Shown here piece by piece: positions 19,201 to 31,200 of a stretch of DNA of 64,000 nt (position 1 is the stretch's first letter; every line of letters begins with the position of its first letter). A program made the position numbers and the translations under genes. Where the stretch lies: positions 744,001-808,000 of the forward strand of contig CBDCVP010000023.1 in assembly GCA_965223025.1 (NCBI GenBank), read 5' to 3'. The notes beneath the pieces are model-generated. The model saw nothing but the letters and a program-made list of their open reading frames with translations, made no database searches and was not told the DNA's origin. Origin of the DNA: JABDMH01 sp965223025. GTDB lineage: Bacteria > Bacteroidota > Bacteroidia > Chitinophagales > Saprospiraceae.

Positions 19201-22200
19201 ACAGGTAATCAGCAAGCGATCACGGATTGGCACGATGCCAACTTGACAGCAATCCTAACATGTGCCCAGGATGAGTGCGATACTTTTTCGATCACGCATG
19301 ATTTTGACCTAAATAATTTTGTAGATGCGTGTGGCGGCAATGCGGGTAGCATCGTGGTCAACTACACGCTGACAGATAGCTGTGGTAATGCGGTGAGTTT
19401 TGCGGCTAGGTTTACCATCGTCGATACAACACCTCCGGATGTGAGCGGCTGTGTGCCAGGATCGTTGGATGTACAGACAGAATGCGGCGGAGCGGGTGCA
19501 GATAGCATCGCGATTGCGCAGTGGCACATCGATAACCAGGTGGCCATTTTAGCCTGTGCAGTTGATGCCTGTGATACATTTACCTTAACGAGTGATTACG
19601 ATCCGAACAATTTTGTGATCACCTGTGGCAGTGGTGGATCGATCACGGTGGTGTATACCTTAACGGATAGTTGTGGCAATGTGTCGACCTTTAATGCGAC
19701 GTACACCACCTCAGATATTACGCCTCCGGATACAACGGGTTGTAACCTGGGCGATCTGAATGAGCAGATTGAGTGCTTAGGCTTAGCGGGCAATCAGCAA
19801 GCGATCACGGATTGGCACGATGCCAACTTGACGGCTATTTTGGGCTGTGCGAGCGACGCCTGCGATACGTTTGCGATCACGCATGATTTTGACCTAAATA
19901 ATTTTGTAGATGCGTGTGGTGGCAATGCGGGCAGCATTGTGGTCTATTATACCTTGACAGACAATTGCACGAATGCGGTGAGCTTCGATGCCACCTTTGA
20001 CATAGTCGATACGACTCCACCAGATACGACGGGTTGCAACCTGGGCGATCTAAACGAGCAAATCGAGTGTTTGGGACAGACGGGCAATGAGCAAGCGATT
20101 GCCGACTGGCATGCAGCGAACGTGTCTTCGATATTAGGATGTGCGAGCGATGGCTGTGACACCTTCCTGATCACAGATGACTACGACCTGACAAACTTCA
20201 TGGATGCCTGTGGCGGCAATGCCGGCAGCATCACGGTAAACTATACGCTGACAGACAGTTGTGGCAATGCGGTGAGCTTCCCAGCGACCTTCGACATTGT
20301 CGACACCACTCCACCGGATACGACGGGTTGTAACCTGGGCGATCTCAATGAGCAGATCGAGTGTTTGGGACAGACGGGCAATGAACAAGCGATTACGGAT
20401 TGGCATGCTGCCAACCTGGCCAGCATACTGGGATGTGCAAGCGATGGTTGTGACACTTTTGCAATCACTGATAACTATGACCTGGATAACTTTATGGATG
20501 CGTGCGGCGGCAATGCTGGCAGCATCACGGTAAACTACACATTGACAGACAGCTGTGGGAATGCAGTGAGCTTCCCTGCGACCTTCGACATTGTTGACAC
20601 CACTCCCCCAGATACGACGGGTTGTAACCTGGGCGATCTGAATGAGCAGATCGAGTGTTTGGGTCTGACTGGTAATGAGCAAGCGATAGCAGATTGGCAT
20701 GTGGCCAATGTGTCGTCGATACTAGCATGTGCAAGCGATGGCTGTGACACCTTCCTGATCAGTGATGACTATGACCTGACAAACTTTACGGATGCCTGCG
20801 GTGGCAATGCCGGCAGCATCACGGTAAACTATACGTTGACAGACAGCTGTGGAAATGCGGTGAGCTTCCCAGCGACCTTTGATATTGTCGACACCACTCC
20901 CCCAGATACGACGGGTTGTAACCTGGGAGATCTGAATATACAAACGGAATGTGGCGGAGCTACGGCAGATAGCCTGGCCATCGTGCAGTGGCATGCGGAT
21001 AATCAGGCAGCGTTGCTGTCCTGTGCCACCGATGCCTGTGATACATTTATGTTGACCAGCGATTACGATCCTACTAATTTTACTGCTTCTTGTGGTAATG
21101 GAGGATCGATCGATGTCGAGTACACCTTGACAGACAGTTGTGGCAATGCCGTTGCCTTTACAGCGACGTACTCCACAGCTGATGTAACGCCTCCGGATAC
21201 GACGGGCTGTAACTTGGGTGATCTAAACGATCAGATCGAGTGCCTAGGTTTAACAGGCAATCAGCAGGCGATCAGCGATTGGCACGATGCCAACCTGGCG
21301 TCGATTCTGGCCTGTGCGAGTGATGCGTGTGACACTTTTGCAATCACGGATAACTATGACCTGGATAACTTTATGGATGCTTGCGGCGGCAATGCCGGCA
21401 GCATCACGATAACCTATACATTGACGGACAATTGCAGCAATGCGGTGAGCTTCGATGCCACCTTCGACATTGTCGATACGACTCCACCAGATACGACGGG
21501 TTGCAACCTGGGCGATCTAAACGAGCAAATCGAGTGTTTGGGACAGACGGGCAATGAGCAAGCGATTGCCGACTGGCATGCAGCTAATGTGTCATCGATA
21601 TTAGGATGTGCGAGTGATGGCTGTGACACCTTCCTGATCACAGATGACTACGACCTGACAAACTTCATGTCTACCTGCGGTGGCAATGCCGGCAGCATCA
21701 CGGTAAACTATACGCTGACAGACAGCTGCGGCAATGCGGTGAGCTTCCCAGCGACCTTCGACATTGTCGACACGACTCCACCAGATACGACGGGTTGTAA
21801 CCTGGGCGATCTCAATGAACAGATCGAGTGTTTGGGCCTCACGGGCAATGAGCAAGCGATTGCAGATTGGCATGCGGCCAATGTGTCTTCGATACTGGGA
21901 TGTGCAAGCGATGGCTGTGATACCTTCATGATCACTGATAACTATGACCTGGATAACTTTATGGATGCGTGCGGCGGCAATGCTGGCAGCATCACGGTAA
22001 ACTACACATTGACAGACAGCTGTGGGAATGCAGTGAGCTTCCCAGCGACCTTCGACATTGTTGACACCACTCCCCCAGATACGACGGGTTGTAACCTGGG
22101 CGATCTGAATGAGCAGATCGAGTGTTTGGGCCTAACCGGTAATGAGCAAGCGATAGCAGATTGGCATGTGGCCAATGTGTCGTCGATACTAGCATGTGCA

Positions 22201-25200
22201 AGCGATGGCTGTGATACCTTTCTGATCAGTGATGACTATGACCTGACAAACTTTACGGATGCCTGTGGCGGCAATGCCGGCAGCATCACGGTAAACTATA
22301 CGTTGACAGACAGCTGTGGAAATGCGGTGAGCTTTCCAGCGACCTTCGACATTGTAGACACCACTCCCCCAGATACGACTGGTTGTAACCTGGGAGATCT
22401 GAATATACAAACAGAGTGTGGCGGAGCTACGGCAGATAGCCTGGCCATCGTGCAGTGGCATGCGGATAATCAGGCAGCGTTGCTGTCCTGTGCCACCGAT
22501 GCCTGTGATACATTTATGTTGACCAGCGATTACGATCCTACTAATTTTACTGCTTCTTGTGGTAATGGAGGATCGATCGATGTCGAGTACACCTTGACAG
22601 ACAGTTGTGGCAATGCCGTTGCCTTTACCGTGACGTATTCCACAGCAGATGTAACGCCTCCAGATACAACGGGCTGTAACTTGGGTGATCTGAACGATCA
22701 GATCGAGTGCCTTGGTTTAATGGGCAATCAGCAGGCGATCAGCGATTGGCACGATGCCAACCTGGCGTCGATTCTGGCCTGTGCGAGTGATGCGTGTGAT
22801 ACTTTTGCAATCACGGGTAACTATGACCTGGATAACTTTATGGATGCTTGCGGCGGCAATGCCGGCAGCATCACGATAACCTATACATTGACGGACAATT
22901 GCAGCAATGCGGTGAGCTTCGATGCCACCTTTGACATAGTCGATACGACTCCACCAGATACGACGGGTTGCAACCTGGGCGATCTAAACGAGCAAATCGA
23001 GTGTTTGGGACAGACGGGCAATGAGCAAGCGATGGCCGACTGGCATGCAGCGAACGTGTCTTCGATATTAGGATGTGCCAGCGATGGCTGCGACACCTTC
23101 ATGATCACGGATGACTACGACCTGACGAACTTCATGGATGCCTGTGGTGGCAATGCCGGCAGCATCACAGTAAACTATACGTTGACAGACAGTTGCGGCA
23201 ATGCAGTGAGCTTCCCAGCGACCTTCGACATTGTCGATACGACTCCACCAGATACGACGGGTTGTAACCTGGGCGACCTGAATGAGCAAATCGAGTGTTT
23301 GGGACAGACGGGCAATGAACAAGCGATTGCAGATTGGCATGCGGCCAACCTGGCCAGCATACTGGGATGTGCGAGTGATGGTTGTGACACTTTTGCAATC
23401 ACGGATAACTATGACCTGGATAACTTTATGGATGCGTGCGGCGGCAATGCTGGCAGCATCACGGTAAACTACACATTGACAGACAGCTGTGGGAATGCAG
23501 TGAGCTTCCCAGCGACCTTCGACATTGTGGACACCACTCCACCAGATACGACGGGTTGTAACCTGGGCGATCTGAATGAGCAGATCGAGTGTTTGGGCCT
23601 AACCGGTAATGAGCAAGCGATAGCAGATTGGCATGTGGCCAATGTGTCGTCGATACTAGCATGTGCAAGCGATGGCTGTGACACCTTCCTGATCAGTGAT
23701 GACTATGACCTGACAAACTTCATGGATGCCTGTGGCGGCAATGCCGGCAGCATCACAGTAAATTATACGCTGACAGACAGCTGCGGAAATGCGGTGAGCT
23801 TTCCAGCGACCTTCGACATTGTAGACACCACTCCCCCAGATACGACTGGTTGTAACCTGGGAGATCTGAATATACAAACAGAGTGTGGCGGAGCTACGGC
23901 AGATAGCCTGGCCATCGTGCAGTGGCATGCGGATAATCAGGCAGCGTTGCTGTCCTGTGCCACCGATGCCTGTGATACATTTATGTTGACCGGCGATTAC
24001 GATCCTACTAATTTTACTGCTTCTTGTGGTAATGGAGGATCGATCGATGTCGAGTACACCTTGACAGACAGTTGTGGCAATGCCGTTGCCTTTACCGTGA
24101 CGTTTTCCACAGCAGATGTAACGCCTCCAGATACGACGGGCTGTAACTTGGGTGATCTGAACGATCAGATCGAGTGCCTTGGTTTAACAGGCAATCAGCA
24201 GGCGATCAGCGATTGGCACGATGCCAACCTGGCGTCGATTCTGGCATGTGCGAGTGATGCGTGTGATACGTTTGCGATCACTTCTAACTATGACCTGGAT
24301 AGCTTTGTGTCTACCTGCGGCGGCAATGCCGGCAGCATCACAGTGAGTTATACCTTGACAGACAATTGCACGAATGCGGTGAGCTTCGATGCCACCTTTG
24401 ACATAGTCGATACGACTCCACCAGATACGACGGGTTGCAACCTGGGCGATCTAAACGAGCAAATCGAGTGTTTGGGACAGACGGGCAATGAGCAAGCGAT
24501 TGCCGACTGGCATGCAGCGAACGTGTCTTCGATATTAGGATGTGCGATCGATGGCTGTGACACCTTCCTGATCACAGATGACTACGACCTGACAAACTTC
24601 ATGGATGCCTGTGGCGGCAATGCCGGCAGCATCACGGTAAACTATACACTGACAGACAGTTGTGGCAATGCGGTGAGCTTCCCAGCGACCTTCGACATTG
24701 TCGACACCACTCCACCGGATACGACGGGTTGTAACCTGGGCGATCTCAATGAGCAGATCGAGTGTTTGGGACAGACGGGCAATGAACAAGCGATTACGGA
24801 TTGGCATGCTGCCAACCTGGCCAGCATACTGGGATGTGCAAGCGATGGTTGTGACACTTTTGCAATCACTGATAACTATGACCTGGATAACTTTATGGAT
24901 GCGTGCGGCGGCAATGCTGGCAGCATCACGGTAAACTACACATTGACAGACAGCTGTGGGAATGCAGTGAGCTTCCCTGCGACCTTCGACATTGTTGACA
25001 CCACTCCCCCAGATACGACGGGTTGTAACCTGGGCGATCTGAATGAGCAGATCGAGTGTTTGGGTCTGACTGGTAATGAGCAAGCGATAGCAGATTGGCA
25101 TGTGGCAAATGTGTCGTCGATACTAGCATGTGCAAGCGATGGCTGTGACACCTTCCTGATCAGTGATGACTATGACCTGACAAACTTCATGGATGCCTGC

Positions 25201-28200
25201 GGTGGCAATGCCGGCAGCATTACGGTAAACTATACGTTGACAGACAGTTGTGGAAATGCGGTGAGCTTCCCAGCGACCTTCGACATTGTCGACACCACTC
25301 CACCGGATACGACGGGTTGTAACCTGGGCGATCTGAATATACAAACAGAGTGTGGCGGAGCTACGGCAGATAGCCTGGCCATCGTGCAGTGGCATGCGGA
25401 TAATCAGGCAGCGTTGCTGTCCTGTGCCACCGATGCTTGTGATACATTTATGGTGACCAGCGATTACGATCCTACTAATTTTACTGCTTCTTGTGGTAAT
25501 GGAGGATCGATCGATGTCGAGTACACCTTGACAGACAGTTGTGGCAATGCCGTTGCCTTTACCGTGACGTTTTCCACAGCAGATGTAACGCCTCCAGATA
25601 CGACGGGCTGTAACTTGGGTGATCTGAACGATCAGATCGAGTGCCTTGGTTTAACAGGCAATCAGCAGGCGATCAGCGATTGGCACGATGCCAACCTGGC
25701 GTCGATTCTGGCCTGTGCGAGTGATGCGTGTGACACTTTTGCAATCACGGATAACTATGACCTGGATAACTTTATGGATGCTTGCGGCGGCAATGCCGGC
25801 AGCATCACGATAACCTATACATTGACGGACAATTGCAGCAATGCGGTGAGCTTCGATGCCACCTTCGACATTGTCGATACGACTCCACCAGATACGACGG
25901 GTTGCAACCTGGGCGATCTAAACGAGCAAATCGAGTGTTTGGGACAGACGGGCAATGAGCAAGCGATTGCCGACTGGCATGCAGCTAATGTGTCATCGAT
26001 ATTAGGATGTGCAAGCGATGGCTGTGACACCTTCCTGATCACAGATGACTACGACCTGACAAACTTCAACTCTACCTGTGGCGGCAATGCCGGCAGCATC
26101 ACGGTAAACTATACGCTGACAGACAGCTGCGGCAATGCGGTGAGCTTCGATGCCACCTTCGACATTGTCGATACGACTCCACCAGATACGACGGGTTGTA
26201 ACTTGGGTGATCTGAATGAGCAGATCGAGTGTTTGGGACAGCCGGGTAATGAGCAAGCGATAGCAGATTGGCATGCGGCCAACCTCAGCACCATCTTAGG
26301 ATGTGCGAGCGATGGCTGTGATACCTTCCTGATCACGGATGATTACGACCTGACGAATTTCGTGGATGCCTGTGGTGGCAATGCCGGCAGCATCACAGTA
26401 AATTATACGCTGACAGACAGCTGTGGGAATGCGGTGAGCTTCCCAGCGACCTTTGATATTGTGGATACGACTCCACCAGACACGACGGGTTGTAACCTGG
26501 GCGATCTGAATGAGCAGATCGAGTGTTTGGGTCTGACGGGTAATGAGCAAGCGATATCGGATTGGCATGTGGCCAATGTGGCATCGATACTAGCATGTGC
26601 AAGCGATGGCTGTGACACCTTCATGATCACGGATGACTACGACCTGACAAACTTCATGGATGCCTGCGGTGGTAATGCCGGCAGCATCACGGTAAACTAT
26701 ACGTTGACAGACAGCTGCGGCAATGCGGTGAGCTTCCCAGCGACCTTTGATATTGTCGATACGACTCCTCCAGATACGACGGGTTGTAACCTGGGCGATC
26801 TGAATATACAAACGCAATGTTTTGGAGCAGAGGCCAATGAGGCCTTCATCGAGGTCTGGCATCTATCAAATCTAGCCACCATCGAGTCTTGCGTGGTGGA
26901 GCAGTGCGATAGCTTTACCATTGCTTCAGATTATGACTTATCTAATTTTGTGGCAGATTGTGGAGACAATACTGGATCACTTACTGCCATTTATACCGTG
27001 TCTGATCAATGTGGAAATTCTGTAGACATCCGATCAACAATTACCATCATTGATACGATTCCACCTGATACCTCACAGTGTGATTTGACGGCGATGGATA
27101 TGGCTATGGAGTGTGAGGGCGTGTCGGCCAATGAACAAGCGGTCATCTCATGGCATGAGGCCAATATGAGCTCTCTGTACTCTTGTGTGACAGAACAGTG
27201 TGATACTTTTGTTGTGAGCAGTGATTTTAGTCTGAATAATTTCATAACAGATTGTGGAAATGCAGGTTATCTACCGGTAAATTATCAAATCGCAGATAAT
27301 TGTGGCAATAGCATTGGGCTTTCAGCAACCTTTACGATCTCCGATACGACGGCACCGATATTATTGATATGTCCCTCTCCAGAATTGATGGATCCTTTCG
27401 ATGAGTTGGATATTCCGACCTATAGCGATTGTAGTGGTCTGACCGTTACTTATCTCGACGATACCATCTATTCATATTTAGAGTGTCCACTTGGCACTGT
27501 TGAGAGAACCTTTTACGCTACAGATGAATGCGGTAACGTGGATAGCAGTTGTGTGTTGCAAAGGTGCATTGTCTGCGAGGACTCGATCATGTTTCCTCCT
27601 GACCTTGTACTTGATTGCGGAGAGGAGCTGCCTGATCCAGATGAGTTTGCTAAGCAATACCCAGACTATGTCATCAGAGCATTTACAGAAGAAATTGATA
27701 CAGATTGTGGCCACCGTTTCATAAGAAAGTGGAAGGTGGTTGATTACTGCGTCGATGAGTACGTGCAAAAGATCACCATGGTGGATGAGACACCTCCTGT
27801 GCTGACAACTCCCGCGGATACCACGATCGAATGTGGTGATCTTCCGTCGATCTGGCATGAAGTCGAGGACAATTGCTCAGATGTGACCGTCGATTTTGAA
27901 GAGGAGATATCTGGTGAAGCATGCTCATGTACCTATGATATTATTCGTCGATGGACAGCGACTGATGGATGCGGTAATCAGACGATCAATGAGCAGGTGA
28001 TCACGGTGATCGATACGACTGCTCCAACCATCCAAATCATCAATCCTAATATGGCCCACATCAAGAATGGGAGCTACATCGATATGTATGGCTGTGGAAC
28101 ACCAGGGATCAATATGATGGACTTTGAGATCAACGATTGCTGTACGACTACCGATACTGCTTACGATGAGCTGATTTCTCTCAACCTTTGTAGCGATGGG

Positions 28201-31200
28201 GACTATGCAAAGATCTGGAAATGTGCCATCGAGTCAGTTGATTATTGCGGTAATAAATCGACGTTTGCATTTTATGTGAGGCAGATTGATACCATCGCCC
28301 CGCAAATATTTAATGTACCAAATGATACCACCATTGCATGTGGTGGGTTATTACCAGACCCTGCCGCGAATGTTGTGGCAGAAGATAACTGTGACATCGA
28401 TGTTAGGCCCTCATTCGAAGAGAGGATAGATGTGGTTACTGGAGACTCCTCTCAAATGGTGGTGACCAGAATATGGATTGCTTCAGATCCTTGTGGAAAC
28501 GAAGCACGAGCCATACAGCATATTTACACATGTAATCCGGACTATACATCAAAATATGCTTCAATCAGCGGATTGATTTGGGAGGACACTAGTGAGAATG
28601 GCATCAGAGATAGCGTCGAAATGGGCATCGGAGACGTACTTGTTAAATTATATAGGATCGATCTTGATGATACCACAGAGGTCGATCAGCAATCTTCATC
28701 TCTGATAGAAGAAGTGGGTCACTATGTTTTCGATAGTCTGCCCTCAGGAAACTACCAAGTGCAGATCACCATTCCCGAGGATGCACGACTCACAGCGATG
28801 AACGATGGGCCCACAGATGTGGATAATGATTTTGACTCTCTGGGCATCACAGCAGTCATTCCGGTCGCAGCTGGAGCGCGACACGAATTCATTGATGCAG
28901 GTTTGATTTTTATGGTGCCGACGAATGAATTGCAAATCATTTGTCTGCCTGATACGATCGTCCCTTGTGGCATCAATTACCTAGCCAGGCCCTCGATTCA
29001 GACCACCTGTGATTCGGTGCTCGACCTATATTATGTAGACATCGTCGATGAAGGCCAATGTGGCCAAACCACAGTCACCCGTACTTGGATAGTCATCGGT
29101 TGTGATGGACTACAGGACAGCTGTGTGCAGATGATCAGGTTAGAGGATCACTCCGCTCCTGTGATCGGATGTCGGGATACACTTTATCTAACCTGTGCCA
29201 CCGACACTATTCCTACACCAGATGTGATGGATGATTGCGGGTCAGACATTGAATGGAATCACCAGGACAGCGTGCTTGATGATAACTGTGGCTCGACACA
29301 AATCCGACGAACATGGACAGCGATGGACTGTGCAGGGAATCAAGCAAGGTGTGTGCAAACCATTATGTATCTCGATACCATTGCACCCACTATGATTTGT
29401 CTTTCTGATACCGTATTACACTGCATGCCAGCACTAGGTACATTGACTCCACGAGTTGATGACAATTGTGATCCTTCACCAATGGTGGAGGCAAGTGACG
29501 TCATTGAACAAGGTCCTTGCGGAGTTGGCCAAATCACGCGGACCTGGACTGCTTATGATTGTGCTGGCAACAGCAGCACCTGTACCCAGATCATTACGAT
29601 CATCGATACCATAGCTCCCGAGATTCTATGTGAGGCCATAGAGCTTGGCTGCATCACTGCTCTTAGGGCAGTTCCGGCACCACAGATCATAGATGACTGT
29701 GATACAGCTTGGATTACCGGGTTTGTCGACAGCATGGATGTGGACCAATGTGGTAGCGGAACCATCTATCGTACCTGGGCCGGCACCGACTGTGCTGGTA
29801 ATGTGGAGCATTGCGAGCAAATCATTACCATTCAGCAGGACCTTGCACCCCAAGTCATAGAAGGGTCATATCCGCTTGAGATAGACCTGCCATTTGGATC
29901 TAATATCGATCCCGATGTACTGGGCGTGCCTGAGTACAAGAACGTCGATGGTTGTTCAAATAATTATTTGCTACAATACCGCGATGATTCCACGGGCTAT
30001 GATGCGAATTGTGAAATAGGTAGGATTCGACGTACATTTTACGTTCAGGATTCTTGCGGAAATGTAGATAGTTCTGCCTTCCAGTTCATTACCATTCTGA
30101 CATCACTCACAGATTTTGACCAAAGCAACCTGCCTCAGGATAGCACCATATTCTGCGGAGATTCTTTGCCAGACTATACTTACTTGGATACCATTTATCG
30201 TGATTATATCATTGAGCAGGATACTACATTCCTAGAAGATAGTTGTGGTGGTCGTTATGAGATCTTATATGTATTTACACAAGAATGTGATCAATACAGA
30301 CATACTCAGCACTTGCAAGTACTGGATACGGTGGCGCCACAGATGCAGCTACAAGGAGATACTTTGTGGGCCCTCGGTGATTCTATCGAATTTGTGGCTC
30401 CAATCATTACCGACCATTGTTCGCACCATTTGCTTTCATGGTCCGATAGTATCATCCAAGGTGGCGAAGGCTGCGAGCAGATCGTAAGAAGAACCTGGCG
30501 AGCTGAAGATCAATGCGGCAATGCGACAGAGCGGGTCCAAATCTATCATTTCATCGATAGCGGAGCACCCATCATTGAGATCACTACTCTGGGTTATAAT
30601 GGCTTTGAGCAAGGTGATACAGTACACATTTATGGTTGTGAAGATCTCACCCTGCAAGACCACATGATGATCACGGATGATTGCACTTACGAGTCTGGAT
30701 ACAGCATTGACGAAATCGCATCTGATTGTGGCGATAGCGGCATGGCTAAGCTTTGGAGGGTGCTTATTACGGCGACCGATCAGAGCCGGAATGAAGCATC
30801 TTTGATGTTTTACGTAGCACAGCATGATACCGTACCTCCAACTTTGGTGGGAATACCCAGAGACACGGTGATTGAATGCGGAGATATGCTGCCGCCACCT
30901 GCCACGGTCTCAGCTTTAGATAGCTGCGATCAAGCATTGTCGGTAGACTTCGAGCAACTCCAAATTTTTGATAAAAGGGACTCCTCGAGTTATGCTGTGA
31001 TACGGAGATGGCGTGCGGCCGATCGTTGCGGAAATGAAGCGCTGCAGGAGCAGATAATTTCTGTGTGTAGTTTCGATCGCGTACAAGTCCTCAATTCCAT
31101 AGGAGGTACTGTCTGGCTTGATGAAAACAAGGATGGACTGCAGGGAAACAGCGAAGAGGAGCTTGACAGTGTGAGGGTTTATCTCTACAAGTATGAAGGT

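Noticed and set aside
20134..20700. 188-codon antisense open frame, repeated at 24535-25101, with many 75-90-codon relatives along the array
   Set aside because: They recur with the repeat period and are mirror frames of the repeated coding units; none has its own signal or domain.
15328..27342. Possible CRISPR or satellite-like noncoding array
   Set aside because: Units are 291-294 bp, contiguous without spacers and entirely in frame in one gene.
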